A stretch of 64,000 nt of DNA from the NCBI RefSeq assembly GCF_029891575.1, contig NZ_JARZHF010000004.1, forward strand, positions 1 to 64,000. Direction: 5' to 3'. A program made the position numbers and the translations under genes. Of this stretch, positions 27,661 to 36,406 are shown piece by piece. The DNA is from Salipaludibacillus daqingensis. Its GTDB lineage: Bacteria; Bacillota; Bacilli; Bacillales; Salisediminibacteriaceae. The notes under the pieces were generated by a model that searched no databases, was not told the DNA's origin, and saw only the letters and a program-made list of their open reading frames with translations. Positions within the stretch are counted from its first letter, which is position 1; every line of letters starts with the position of its first letter.

Positions 27661-28137
27661 CTATGTAATCTCCCTTCGCTCATTCAAACTTTTCATCTGT
27701 CTTATTGGTTAGGATACTATACCCTTTCTCCTGACAAACTCCATAAAGACAATTATACTCAATCTTTTCACATATGAGTAGCTTTTTCACAGATACTCAT
27801 AAAAATCCTTATTTTATCCTAACACAACCGTGAAATCATGTACATATTGGAATTGTTGGAATTAACTACGAGCAAAGGTTATTTCATGACTTCGGTTTAA
27901 CAATTCAATTTGCGTTATGAGATGCTGATAACTCTCAGCTATAAGAAAAGATTATACTATGTTTTCACAAAGAAATAGGATGCCGCTTCCTTGGCTTAGC
28001 TTTTACCCAAACAAGTGCGACATCCTTACCCGCTTCATTCCGTCCCTTCAATGTGTTTTGTTTGAAGCGAAGGTATCTTTCCTATTCAATAGAATTTTCA
28101 TAAGTCTCTTTCTTTGATTATGAATTAGTCACGTCTT
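27661..28137. other. Spacer between radC and mreB
   Basis: There is no gene in these 477 bp. On the mreB side is a 7-bp inverted repeat ATGAGTA / TACTCAT (27774-27800). On the radC side is the long hairpin listed separately (27977-28026). No confident mreB promoter was found by eye. Confidence 0.5.
27977..28026 (-). terminator. Long hairpin downstream of radC
   Basis: A 10-bp stem with one mismatch (AGGATG-CCGC with GCG-ACATCCT) encloses a smaller TTGG/CCAA stem. On the minus strand it is followed by ATTTCTTTG. It may terminate radC, but it also resembles the stem-loops before the lacI gene and could be a repeat element. Confidence 0.5.
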
Positions 28138-28824
28138 TTATACATACCCTTTTTCTTTCAATGAGCAAAATCGCTGATCACCGATAATGACATGATCAAG
28201 CATTTCAACACCTAACATTTTTCCAGATTCGGTCAACCGCTTTGTCACATCTATATCTTCTTGACTTGGCGCAGGGTCTCCTGAAGGATGGTTATGTAGA
28301 CAAACAATCGAGGCGGCCGAGTATCGAAACGCTACTTTGAAAATTTCTCTAGGATGGCAAATAGAAGCATTCAAGCTTCCTATAAAAATCGTTTGTTTAT
28401 GAATCACTTGGTTTTTGGTGTTTAAGTAAAGAACAACAAAATGTTCTTGATTGAGGTGACGCATCTCATCCATCATAAATTGAGACACATCTTCAGGGGA
28501 ACGAATCACGTAGCGATCTTCAACGGGTTGTTGCTTAATTCTTTTGCCTAATTCAATCGCCGCTTGGAGTTGCACGGCTTTGGCTTCTCCGATTCCTCTA
28601 ATATCCATTAACTCTTTAGTCGATGCTTCTTTAAGTAATTTCAATCCATCAAAATGCTGAATCACCCTTGCTGCGAGTTGGAGTACGGATTCTGACTTGG
28701 TTCCTGAACCAAGCAGTAAGGCAATTAACTCTTGATTTGATAATGCTTCCGGTCCTTCTCTTACTAATCGCTCTCGCGGGCGCTCACTTTTTGGAACATC
28801 TCTAATCATCATCGTCATACTCAT
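28138..28824 (-). CDS. radC: RadC family JAB1/MPN protein
   Basis: A 228-residue protein. An N-terminal helix-hairpin-helix region (MDIRGIGEAKAVQLQAAIELG, about 70-90) is followed by the JAMM metalloprotease-like motif HNHPSGDPAPSQED near residue 175. Despite the name, a repair role is not established. AAGGAGG precedes the ATG. It sits between maf and mreB, as in B. subtilis. Confidence 0.94.
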   Translation of the reverse strand: MSMTMMIRDVPKSERPRERLVREGPEALSNQELIALLLGSGTKSESVLQLAARVIQHFDGLKLLKEASTKELMDIRGIGEAKAVQLQAAIELGKRIKQQPVEDRYVIRSPEDVSQFMMDEMRHLNQEHFVVLYLNTKNQVIHKQTIFIGSLNASICHPREIFKVAFRYSAASIVCLHNHPSGDPAPSQEDIDVTKRLTESGKMLGVEMLDHVIIGDQRFCSLKEKGYV

Positions 28825-28860
28825 ACTAAAAAACCTCCTTTTTGATCCCTTTCGTTAAAA

Positions 28861-29430
28861 TCAAAGGGAATCGCTATGAAATTGTTTTAAAGCACGAACA
28901 ACCTTAGCAATAGGAAGCCCTACAACCGTAAAGTAATCTCCATTTATTTTTTCTACCAGCGTCGATCCAAGGCCTTGAATTCCATAACCTCCAGCTTTAT
29001 CAAACGGTTCACCACTGTTGATATATGATGTGATCTCTTCAGAAGTTAGCGGGAAAAAGTGAACGTGCGTTTTTTCCACAAAGGTCATTTCCTTTTCTTG
29101 CGATAGGATCGTAACCCCTGTCAACACGTGATGATCTCTGCCAGAGAGTTGTTGAAGCATTTCATAGGCTTGATGCGCATCTGCCGGTTTTCCGAGAATC
29201 TTGTCATCGATCACGACGATGGTGTCTGCCGCAAGGATGAGTTTATCAGGATTTCGTGAAAAAACATCTGTCGCTTTCTGGTGGGCTAGTGATGCAACCG
29301 TTTCTTTTGGAGTGTATGATTCTGGTACAATTTCTTCAACATCACTAGGGATTATTGTAAACGAAAGTCCTGCTTGTTCAAGCAGTTGCTTTCTTCGAGG
29401 CGATTGAGAGGCTAATACAAAAGGTTTCAT
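28861..29430 (-). CDS. maf: Maf-type nucleotide pyrophosphatase
   Basis: A 189-residue house-cleaning dTTP/UTP pyrophosphatase. The N-terminal LASQSPRRKQLLEQAG carries the phosphate-binding SxR motif; LAADTIVVIDDKILGKP, SGRDHHVLTG and DKAGGYGIQG complete the active site. In Bacillus, Maf also affects septum formation when overproduced. It lies 36 bp upstream of radC. Confidence 0.95.
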   Translation of the reverse strand: MKPFVLASQSPRRKQLLEQAGLSFTIIPSDVEEIVPESYTPKETVASLAHQKATDVFSRNPDKLILAADTIVVIDDKILGKPADAHQAYEMLQQLSGRDHHVLTGVTILSQEKEMTFVEKTHVHFFPLTSEEITSYINSGEPFDKAGGYGIQGLGSTLVEKINGDYFTVVGLPIAKVVRALKQFHSDSL

Positions 29431-29471
29431 GCAAGTCCCATCCTTTGACTATGATTGTATTGGTAAATTAT

Positions 29472-29509
29472 GAGGAAGAGACTAAGCTTATTTTACTAGA
29501 ATCTTCCTC
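29472..29509 (-). terminator. Probable terminator after the aspartase gene
   Basis: An 8-bp perfect stem GAGGAAGA / TCTTCCTC with a 22-base loop lies between the aspartase stop (29531) and maf. The T run is weak, so read-through into maf is possible. Confidence 0.55.
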
Positions 29510-29530
29510 TTCATTCAAGTTCTTTTCAGA

Positions 29531-30967
29531 CTATTCTTCTCCAAAAATGAGTTCTTTTGCTGCAATACCAGGGTTTGTCATTTCTTTCGGGTCAAGAATG
29601 CGGTCTAACTCTTCTTCAGACAATATCCCTCGTTCGATACAGATTTCCCGAACAGGCCGATTTGATGTAATCGCTTCCTTTGCAATTCTTGCAGCTACCT
29701 CATAGCCAACATGAGGATTAATTGCTGTAATAATTCCTACACTATTTTCAACTAACGATTTGCAATGGTCAATATTTGCTTCAATTCCTTCTACCGCAAA
29801 ATCTCTAAACACATTGATTCCGTTTTGCAATATTGTAAAGGATTGTAAAAGATTAAACACTAGTACAGGTTCCATCACGTTTAACTCTAATTGTCCTGCT
29901 TCCGAAGCCAAACTAATTGTTTGATCATTGCCGATGACTTGGAAAGAAACTTGGTTAATGACTTCACACATTACTGGGTTTACTTTACCAGGCATAATCG
30001 AAGATCCTGCTTGTCTAGGTGGTAAATTAATTTCATTTATTCCTGTTCTAGGTCCAGAGCTCATTAGCCTTAAATCATTGGCGATTTTTGATAAATTGAT
30101 TGCTAATATTTTCATGGCACTTGATAACTGCGTGTAAGCATCTGTGTTTTGTGTTGCATCCACTAAGTCTTCGGCACGATGAAACGGCATACCAGTCATT
30201 TCAGCCAAGTTTTTCGTTACTTGATCTATGTATTCTGGCATTGCATTTAACCCTGTGCCAACTGCGGTAGCTCCCATATTGACTTCATAAAGGTGATCAA
30301 CGGACTGTTTGATGCGGCCTAAATCTCTAGATAACAATCGACGATAAGAACCAAATTCTTGTCCTAATCGAATAGGTACTGCATCTTGAAGATGCGTTCT
30401 CCCCATTTTTATCACATCGTCAAATTCGTCTTCCTTCTTTTTCATCGTCACTACTAAATCATTTAGCGCTTTAATTAATCCGTTCGATAAATAAAGGCAA
30501 GCGACATGAATTGCTGTTGGAAAAGCATCGTTGGTAGATTGTGCCATATTTACATGAGTCGTTGGACTCACCTTCATATACTCTCCTTTTTTGCCTCCCA
30601 TAATCTCAATTGCACGATTAGCGATAACCTCGTTAGCATTCATATTAAAAGATGTTCCTGCTCCACCTTGGATGCTGTCTACAATAAACTCATCATTAAG
30701 TTTACCCTCAATCACATCATCAGATGCTTCCATGATTGCTTCTGCGATCCCTTTGTTTAATACGCCAACTTTGGCATTCGCCTTTGCTGCCGCCTTTTTC
30801 ACATAACCAAACGCCTTAATTAATTCCCCGTGCGGAGGATAACCCGTAATCGGGAAATTTTCTTTTGCACGCATCGTTTGAATTCCGTAATAAGCTTGTG
30901 CTGGAATTTCTTTTTCTCCCATTAAATCACGTTCGATTCTAACCTGCGTAGATAGTTTTGTATCCAT
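29531..30967 (-). CDS. aspA: Aspartate ammonia-lyase
   Basis: A 478-residue fumarase/aspartase superfamily enzyme that converts L-aspartate to fumarate and ammonia. The signature GSSIMPGKVNPV is near residue 325 and carries the catalytic serine loop; GRTHLQDAVPIRLGQEF and STNDAFPTAI complete the active site. The N-terminus RIERDLMGEKEIPAQAYYG is typical of aspartase rather than fumarase. The start at 30967 is set by AAGGGG; a longer frame from 31009 has none. In B. subtilis the gene (ansB) lies elsewhere, so its place between spoIIB and maf is an insertion into the conserved order. Confidence 0.94.
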   Translation of the reverse strand: MDTKLSTQVRIERDLMGEKEIPAQAYYGIQTMRAKENFPITGYPPHGELIKAFGYVKKAAAKANAKVGVLNKGIAEAIMEASDDVIEGKLNDEFIVDSIQGGAGTSFNMNANEVIANRAIEIMGGKKGEYMKVSPTTHVNMAQSTNDAFPTAIHVACLYLSNGLIKALNDLVVTMKKKEDEFDDVIKMGRTHLQDAVPIRLGQEFGSYRRLLSRDLGRIKQSVDHLYEVNMGATAVGTGLNAMPEYIDQVTKNLAEMTGMPFHRAEDLVDATQNTDAYTQLSSAMKILAINLSKIANDLRLMSSGPRTGINEINLPPRQAGSSIMPGKVNPVMCEVINQVSFQVIGNDQTISLASEAGQLELNVMEPVLVFNLLQSFTILQNGINVFRDFAVEGIEANIDHCKSLVENSVGIITAINPHVGYEVAARIAKEAITSNRPVREICIERGILSEEELDRILDPKEMTNPGIAAKELIFGEE

Positions 30968-31059
30968 TCCTAACCCCTTTCTAGAATCATAAATCGATAT
31001 TGATATCAACTATATATTATCACAGTTTAAGAGAGCTTAGAGTACCAGTTTCACAGTAG

Positions 31060-32124
31060 TTAAGTATTTTTTAAAGCTTGAATGAGATCTTTGTAAATGA
31101 GCATCCCATTCATTAACGATTCTTGTGTTTCTAACCCTATACCTGAGGAAGACGAATCCGATGAATATTCATCAATGATCTCTTTGTTCTCTTCTACCCA
31201 TTCCTTTGATAAGCCCTCCACCTCTTCATTTGAAAAGGACAGTTCTTCGTAAGAATCTTCCCAAGCTTGTCCTATATCAATAAGGTTCTTCACTTGTTCA
31301 TTAGAAGGAGATGTACCTCTAATATCGTTAATAGCCATAATAGATGTATATTCAATCCATTCCCTGCCTTTTGTTAAAAACGTATGAAAGTCTTCTTCCA
31401 ACTCCAAGTTGTCTGTAGAAACAGCAAAAGATTTTACATATGTTTCTTGTCCTTCCTCTTCAATATAGTTCGCTAAGATGTCGGCCCCTTTCCGATCCAT
31501 GGCCATTCCAGTAAATAAATAATGAATATCACCATCTTCTAGTAACGTTGCAGGTAACCCCTCACTTTTTAATAAACTTGCTACTTCGTTCCCTTTTTCA
31601 ATCGTAGAAAAAGCACCTACTTGAACGAAGTGTAATTCAAGAGATGGTATCGTCAATCTAGTATTTTCTTCTGTATCTATATCTGTCGCAACATCCACTA
31701 TACTAGGTCCATCAGAGAACCCTGCTTGATTTTGACTTGACGTTGCTTCTTGACCGGTAAATAAAGATAGTAACATCATCCCGAATGCTCCCCCTACAAG
31801 AATCGCTGCTACACAAGATAAGAACACCTTATTTTTAAAAAACTGTAACGAAAACTTATCCAATGAAGGCTTTTTCTTTTTCCGATTTGATGGAGGTAAT
31901 TTGGGACTGTGTTCCCTTATCCCATCGTCCCAAAAAGGTGCTCGAGTTTCTTCCATCGCACGTCGACGCTTGTTAAAGTCGACAATTTTTTGTTTATCAT
32001 TATTTAACGGTTCCTCATCCTCTTTAAACGCCTGGCTTGCTGCAATTTCGTCTGTTTTCAATCCTCTTTCTACTTTTTGATATTTTCCATCTATTCGAAC
32101 GAGGACATCATTCTCTTTTTTCAC
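31060..32124 (-). CDS. spoIIB: SpoIIB-like sporulation protein with SPOR domain
   Basis: A 354-residue protein with a charged cytoplasmic N-terminus, a single membrane helix (about 103-123, VFLSCVAAILVGGAFGMMLL) and a SPOR-like domain (about 165-240, LHFVQVGAFSTIEKGNEVASLL). SPOR domains bind denuded peptidoglycan; SpoIIB helps septal wall thinning at the start of engulfment. The start is a GTG behind GGAGCGG. Position next to comC/pilD and maf fits spoIIB of B. subtilis, although overall similarity is low. Confidence 0.82.
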   Translation of the reverse strand: MKKENDVLVRIDGKYQKVERGLKTDEIAASQAFKEDEEPLNNDKQKIVDFNKRRRAMEETRAPFWDDGIREHSPKLPPSNRKKKKPSLDKFSLQFFKNKVFLSCVAAILVGGAFGMMLLSLFTGQEATSSQNQAGFSDGPSIVDVATDIDTEENTRLTIPSLELHFVQVGAFSTIEKGNEVASLLKSEGLPATLLEDGDIHYLFTGMAMDRKGADILANYIEEEGQETYVKSFAVSTDNLELEEDFHTFLTKGREWIEYTSIMAINDIRGTSPSNEQVKNLIDIGQAWEDSYEELSFSNEEVEGLSKEWVEENKEIIDEYSSDSSSSGIGLETQESLMNGMLIYKDLIQALKNT

Positions 32125-32332
32125 AATACGCCGCTCCTTTCTTTTCTGTTTAAGGTAGTGTAGACGACGATGTTCTGATACGAGTGTTCATAGAAGATCT
32201 GGCACGGAAAATCACAAACAAACGCCAAAACATAAGCGGAGTAAAATAAACAGTACCTATATGGTAAGTCTATTAACTAACAGAAAATGATAGAACTGAT
32301 TCCCTATAAAAATCTTTCATATCCATACAAAT

Positions 32333-32363
32333 AAAAATCCGCACTCACTAAGAGTGCGGATTT
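32333..32363 (-). terminator. Terminator of the pilus operon
   Basis: A perfect 12-bp stem AAATCCGCACTC / GAGTGCGGATTT is followed on the minus strand by TTTAT. It lies 5 bp after the pilO-like stop and separates the pilus genes from spoIIB. Confidence 0.88.
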
Positions 32364-32368
32364 AAACG

Positions 32369-33181
32369 TTATGGTTGTCGAAAAATAGGGCTGTCTTTCT
32401 TCTCAGGGCTAACAAATGGTCGTGAAAATTCATAGTCGCTAAACGTTTCTAGTAAGTCTTCTATATAGTACGTACTTACATTCACGTCAAACGTCAACTC
32501 TTCCATTTCTTCCTCTGATTCTTGCATGATCACTGATGATTCAGCTGGTGCTGCAAATGTTAATCCATATATTTCTGTGAATCTGTCTAACTGTTCTATT
32601 TCATAAAGAAATTGAAATAATTGATCATATGAATCTGCATTTACTGTTAGACTTGCCGTTACTTGGTTCACCTCTTCGCCGTCAGCTAGTACAAGTGACC
32701 GCTCTTCGAACTCCCCCTCATCATTTCCTTCATCCCTTATTACCTCAACTTCAGATTCGTCCTCGTTTTCAACGACAATCTCTTCCTCATCTATGCTAAT
32801 TTCTTCTCTCTCATCATCTAAATCTTCTTCGGCAAAACTCGTACTTTGAAGAAATCCTTTAGAAAATGTATAGCGGTTTATTTCCGTATCAGAAACGAGC
32901 TCCGCTTTTTCTAAATCTAACATCCAATGATCGATCCAAGGTTGAACAGGAACCTTGCGGAGTAATGATTGAATTTCATGCTCTTCATATATTTTCGCCA
33001 CTTCGTCCGTACTTTGCATTGATGACAATATTTCTTCTTCCAAAGCTAACTCACTTCTTGTATTAGAAACATCCTGCTGCAATGGCTGCAATACAAAAAA
33101 GATATAACTAAGAAGACCAATGAATAACAATGACAAAAAAACGATCATTGCCGTTTGAATTTTTTTAAATTCGACATTCAT
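32369..33181 (-). CDS. pilO: PilO-like type IV pilus alignment protein
   Basis: A 270-residue bitopic protein: a short cytoplasmic start, one helix (about 9-32), a coiled coil and a ferredoxin-like extracytoplasmic domain (about 165-255, NQVTASLTVNADSYDQLFQFLYEIEQL). Between them lies a very acidic insertion (about 120-165) with runs of Glu and Asp. PilO pairs with PilN to connect PilM to the pilus. It overlaps pilN by one base. Assignment rests on topology and position more than on sequence similarity. Confidence 0.75.
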   Translation of the reverse strand: MNVEFKKIQTAMIVFLSLLFIGLLSYIFFVLQPLQQDVSNTRSELALEEEILSSMQSTDEVAKIYEEHEIQSLLRKVPVQPWIDHWMLDLEKAELVSDTEINRYTFSKGFLQSTSFAEEDLDDEREEISIDEEEIVVENEDESEVEVIRDEGNDEGEFEERSLVLADGEEVNQVTASLTVNADSYDQLFQFLYEIEQLDRFTEIYGLTFAAPAESSVIMQESEEEMEELTFDVNVSTYYIEDLLETFSDYEFSRPFVSPEKKDSPIFRQP

Positions 33182-33906
33182 TATTGTCCCCCCTCTTCTA
33201 TTTCGTCATCAGAAAAGAGATTACGATTTTCTTCCTGTTCATTATCACTTAAATCACCATCGTCGCTTTCTTGTTCTGGATCATCCAGTTCCTCTTCTAC
33301 TAAGTTTGATCGTTCTTGTTCCAAGTCATCCCAACGTTCCACACTCGAGAATATCGGCATATAAATAGAAATTGTATAAGACGCATTGTATCTAGGCAAA
33401 ACCGATTGATTTTGTTCGTCTTCGTTTAAGATTAACTCTTCTGTCGTCACGTCATTAATCATTGCTTCCTCAACTATGAAGTGATCATTTAAAGCATGCA
33501 AGTAACTTGCAGCTTCTCTTTGCGTTTCAAACTGCACGTCTAGGTTCACCGTTCCTGGTTCTTGAAATTCAAACCGTGTGAAAAAACCACGTTCCGGAAG
33601 TTTTTTTACCAATAAGTCTAATAAACGTGTCGTTGATCTACGCTGAGATTCTAATACATCAACCGTTTTTTCTAATCGCTGTTCTTCAGAAGCAGAACTT
33701 TGCTCTTGCCCTCTCTCGGCTTCTTGTAAAAGAAGAATTGTCTCTATATCCGCGTCTAACTGACGTTCCTCTCGTTCTAGATTTTGCTGATATACAAAGG
33801 CCATGGTAAATCCAATCAAAAGCATGATCAAAAGACTAATGACTATGTAAAAAAACAGACGTTTTTTTTCTGGTTTTTTTGGAAGTAAATTTATTTCTAC
33901 ATTCAT
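33181..33906 (-). CDS. pilN: PilN-like type IV pilus assembly protein
   Basis: A 241-residue bitopic protein. It begins MNVEINLLPKKPEKKR, the conserved PilM-binding motif (NLLP) of PilN. One membrane helix (about 19-38), a coiled coil and a small alpha/beta domain follow, then a strongly acidic Glu/Asp tail (about 200-241). It sits between pilM and pilO in the usual order. The acidic tail is unusual for PilN. Confidence 0.85.
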   Translation of the reverse strand: MNVEINLLPKKPEKKRLFFYIVISLLIMLLIGFTMAFVYQQNLEREERQLDADIETILLLQEAERGQEQSSASEEQRLEKTVDVLESQRRSTTRLLDLLVKKLPERGFFTRFEFQEPGTVNLDVQFETQREAASYLHALNDHFIVEEAMINDVTTEELILNEDEQNQSVLPRYNASYTISIYMPIFSSVERWDDLEQERSNLVEEELDDPEQESDDGDLSDNEQEENRNLFSDDEIEEGGQ

Positions 33907-33909
33907 GGA

Positions 33910-34902
33910 TTACACCTCTTTAAGACAAAGGCTAAGTGGGAGGATAAAACGATGCGGCACATCCATGTTCACCTTTGATAAAATATCTAGTGATTTTTCA
34001 GTTTCTACCAAAACTCCAAGGGAATCTTCTAACCATTTTTGCATGAGCATTAATTTTGGATGATCTCCTGTTAAGAAGATTTTCGTTACTTCTTTTTCTC
34101 CCTTGTTCATCGTATATTTATAAAAATCAATCACTCTCTCCACTTCTATGAGAGAATCTTGCAGTTCTCCTTCCACCTTTTCGTCTTGTTTACAAACCCA
34201 TTCTACGAGATTATCATGCTGAGTGAGCTCCCAATCTTCTCTACTGAAGTATTGCGTAATGTTTCGCATAAAAACAGGCTTATGCTCATGAAATATACTG
34301 ATATTAATCGAACTAAGATCCCACTCTAGTTGCATCACCTGCTCATTCATATCATCCAGATGATCTTGCATATATAATCTATATAGCGAAAGTGGGGCCA
34401 CATCTGCAACGACAGGCGTCATTTTTTCTTCTTCAAAACGAGCAACATAGTCTTGGATCACTTTTTCTGGAACAGCAAATAAAAGAATTTGTTGCTTTTC
34501 ATCTTCCAGTTCATCGTCTAATAAGTGAAAATCAAAGTAAACCTCTTCAAACGGAACATGAATGGTTGAGCCAATTTCAAAGTTTATGTATCCCCGAATT
34601 TCTTCTTTTGATAAATCTTTAGGAACATCTAGTTGGCGAAAGAATATCGTAGAGTCTGGCACTAAAAACTTCATATCTTTTCTTTTTAACTTCCACTCTG
34701 TCACACAATCAGATAAAAACATCTCGAAACTCTCTGAATCTATGATTTTACCTTTTTCCAAAATCCCTTCTGGTATGACTCTTTCATAATAGTGAATGAT
34801 CGAATCAATCGACGCATGTTTCGTTACAACACAGCGAAAGATATGATCCTTTATTTGAAAACTAACGTGTTCTTTTTTTCCAACTTTTATGATAGACCCC
34901 AT
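33910..34902 (-). CDS. pilM: PilM-like actin-fold pilus assembly protein
   Basis: A 330-residue protein of the PilM/FtsA-like actin fold. Segments MKFLVPDSTIFFRQLDVPKDLSKEEI, INFEIGSTIHVPFEEVYFDF and KIFLTGDHPKLMLMQKWL match the PilM layout. It binds the N-terminus of PilN on the inner face of the membrane. It overlaps the end of the prepilin peptidase gene by 16 bp. The ATP-binding loop is weak, so nucleotide binding is uncertain. Confidence 0.8.
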   Translation of the reverse strand: MGSIIKVGKKEHVSFQIKDHIFRCVVTKHASIDSIIHYYERVIPEGILEKGKIIDSESFEMFLSDCVTEWKLKRKDMKFLVPDSTIFFRQLDVPKDLSKEEIRGYINFEIGSTIHVPFEEVYFDFHLLDDELEDEKQQILLFAVPEKVIQDYVARFEEEKMTPVVADVAPLSLYRLYMQDHLDDMNEQVMQLEWDLSSINISIFHEHKPVFMRNITQYFSREDWELTQHDNLVEWVCKQDEKVEGELQDSLIEVERVIDFYKYTMNKGEKEVTKIFLTGDHPKLMLMQKWLEDSLGVLVETEKSLDILSKVNMDVPHRFILPLSLCLKEV

Positions 34903-35669
34903 ATAACCCCTCCAAACATAAATACGTTGATATACCAGTCAAACATCGCTTCATGGTAAAAATAACTGAGTATTGCTCCGATCGCTAAAAATGGTCCAAA
35001 TGGAATCGGGTTTTTCCGCTTCGCTTTTTTCATCACTACTGCTGCTATTCCAAAAACAGCTCCGATAAATGAAGAAAGAAAAATCGTTAAAATTGTCCCT
35101 TGAAAACCTAACACGAAACCGATCACACCCATGAGTTTAATATCTCCTCCACCCATGCCACCTTTGGAAACGATTGCTAGTGCTAGAAATAATATAAACC
35201 CAAACCCAGCGCCAACCAAACTATCCCACCAAGGGGTCAAAGGTTCGATAAACCTTAAGATCACTAATAGAACAAGAAAAAACAACAAAATTTTATCTGG
35301 AATTAACATTGTCTCTAGATCAGACACAGTAATGATCACTAATAAAGAGAGAAACACTAACGCTACGAGCAATTCTTTTGACCATCCCACCATCAGTGGT
35401 GATATCGTGAAAAGACATGCCGTCGCTAGTTCAAACAAAGGGTATTTTGGAGAGACAGACTTCCTACAATGTCGGCAGCGTCCTTTTAGAAAAAGATAGG
35501 AAAGGACGGGAAACAATTCTTTCCACGTCAACGTCTGCCCGCAATTCGTACAATGGGAACGCGGTTTCACAATCGACATCCCTTTTGCCACGCGAAGACC
35601 GACGACATTATAAAAGGAGCCGAGCACTGCCCCTACTAGAAACAAGTATACATGAAGGAATAGTTCCAT
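34887..35669 (-). CDS. pilD: Prepilin peptidase (ComC/PilD family)
   Basis: A 260-residue membrane aspartyl protease that cleaves and N-methylates prepilins. The cytoplasmic zinc-binding CxxC pairs are present (HCTNCGQ and RCRHCRK), as are the two active-site aspartates, in VSDLETMLIPD and GGGDIKLMG. Eight hydrophobic segments are evident. It occupies the place of comC in B. subtilis, near folC and spoIIB. It probably serves both this pilus and any competence pseudopilus encoded elsewhere. Confidence 0.93.
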   Translation of the reverse strand: MELFLHVYLFLVGAVLGSFYNVVGLRVAKGMSIVKPRSHCTNCGQTLTWKELFPVLSYLFLKGRCRHCRKSVSPKYPLFELATACLFTISPLMVGWSKELLVALVFLSLLVIITVSDLETMLIPDKILLFFLVLLVILRFIEPLTPWWDSLVGAGFGFILFLALAIVSKGGMGGGDIKLMGVIGFVLGFQGTILTIFLSSFIGAVFGIAAVVMKKAKRKNPIPFGPFLAIGAILSYFYHEAMFDWYINVFMFGGVIWGLS

Positions 35670-35739
35670 GAATAGACGCCCTTTCCGGATATTTGGAAGA
35701 TTGATAGATATTGGTAAGTAATTATCTCTTAATGTAATT

Positions 35740-35765
35740 AAATCCCTCCTCAGTGGGAGGGATTT
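35740..35765 (-). terminator. Hairpin between pilA and pilD
   Basis: A perfect 10-bp stem AAATCCCTCC / GGAGGGATTT with a 6-base loop lies 38 bp after the pilin stop. Without a clear T run it is more likely a partial terminator or message stabiliser that raises pilin over the downstream genes. Confidence 0.6.
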
Positions 35766-35803
35766 ATATCTGTTTTGGTATTTTAAATAGTTATATTAAC
35801 TTA

Positions 35804-36208
35804 TTAATTAATTGGAAGAGCATCTCTGCTCAAATCACTGGAAAGTGCATTTGTAATTTCATACTCATCATCACCTGTAGACAAACTAACTCTAAAATCA
35901 TCTCCATCTTTATCAACTTGTCCAGATTCATAATCCCCACCCCACGGGCTTTCAAGTGGCTCGATGTAGTTTTCTTCCACTAAGTCATCAAGTGTAATAC
36001 TATCAAAGTCTGATTCTCCGGCAGCTGCTAATCTAGCTGAGCTTATCATTTGTTGTGCATTTCCGATATGTGCATCTTTTCGTGAATTATCAATCAGTCC
36101 ACCTACACTCGGCACAGCAATAGCTGCAATAATTCCTAGAATGACTACAACGACCAATAACTCAATGAGGGTGAGACCTTTTTGATTCTTTAACATTTTC
36201 TTAAACAT
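35804..36208 (-). CDS. pilA: Type IV major pilin precursor
   Basis: A 134-residue prepilin. The class III leader reads MFKKMLKNQKG, then LTLIELLVVVVILGIIAAIA: cleavage after Gly11, Leu instead of the usual Phe at +1, and the conserved Glu at +5. The head domain is short and acidic. AAGGAGAGG before the ATG at 36208 sets the start; a GTG-started extension from 36340 would bury the leader and is rejected. It is the only pilin gene in this cluster; no minor pilins are visible. A 198-bp leader separates it from pilC. Confidence 0.93.
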   Translation of the reverse strand: MFKKMLKNQKGLTLIELLVVVVILGIIAAIAVPSVGGLIDNSRKDAHIGNAQQMISSARLAAAGESDFDSITLDDLVEENYIEPLESPWGGDYESGQVDKDGDDFRVSLSTGDDEYEITNALSSDLSRDALPIN

Positions 36209-36406
36209 GTAAATCCTCTCCTTATCGCGGTTTATTTTTTGGCTACTACTCCGATAGATCAAAACATTTCCATGATGTCTGTCATTAAAGATTCGTCTTG
36301 ATAAACATCGAGAGAGCCTATATTTGTTGGCCGGTTGCACTACTCGCTCTTGCTGACCTAAGTGCCCAAGTAAAGATCAACATTCATCGCTCCATTGAAA
36401 CCTGTT
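36209..36406 (-). other. Unexplained leader between pilC and pilA
   Basis: In an otherwise tightly packed operon these 198 bp hold no gene. On the transcript a GCACT/AGTGC stem (36337-36365) is followed by a short GCC/GGC stem (36316-36331). I could not match it to a known riboswitch; the core of the GEMM c-di-GMP motif was looked for and not found. It may hold a separate pilin promoter or a structured leader. Confidence 0.45.

Noticed and set aside
36209-36340. N-terminal extension of the pilin from a GTG at 36340
   Set aside because: It would put 44 residues before the class III leader, and the ATG at 36208 has AAGGAGAGG at proper distance.
36209-36406. c-di-GMP (GEMM) riboswitch before pilA
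   Set aside because: The conserved GEMM core with GACGCAAAGC and its tetraloop-receptor pair is not there; only generic stems are seen.
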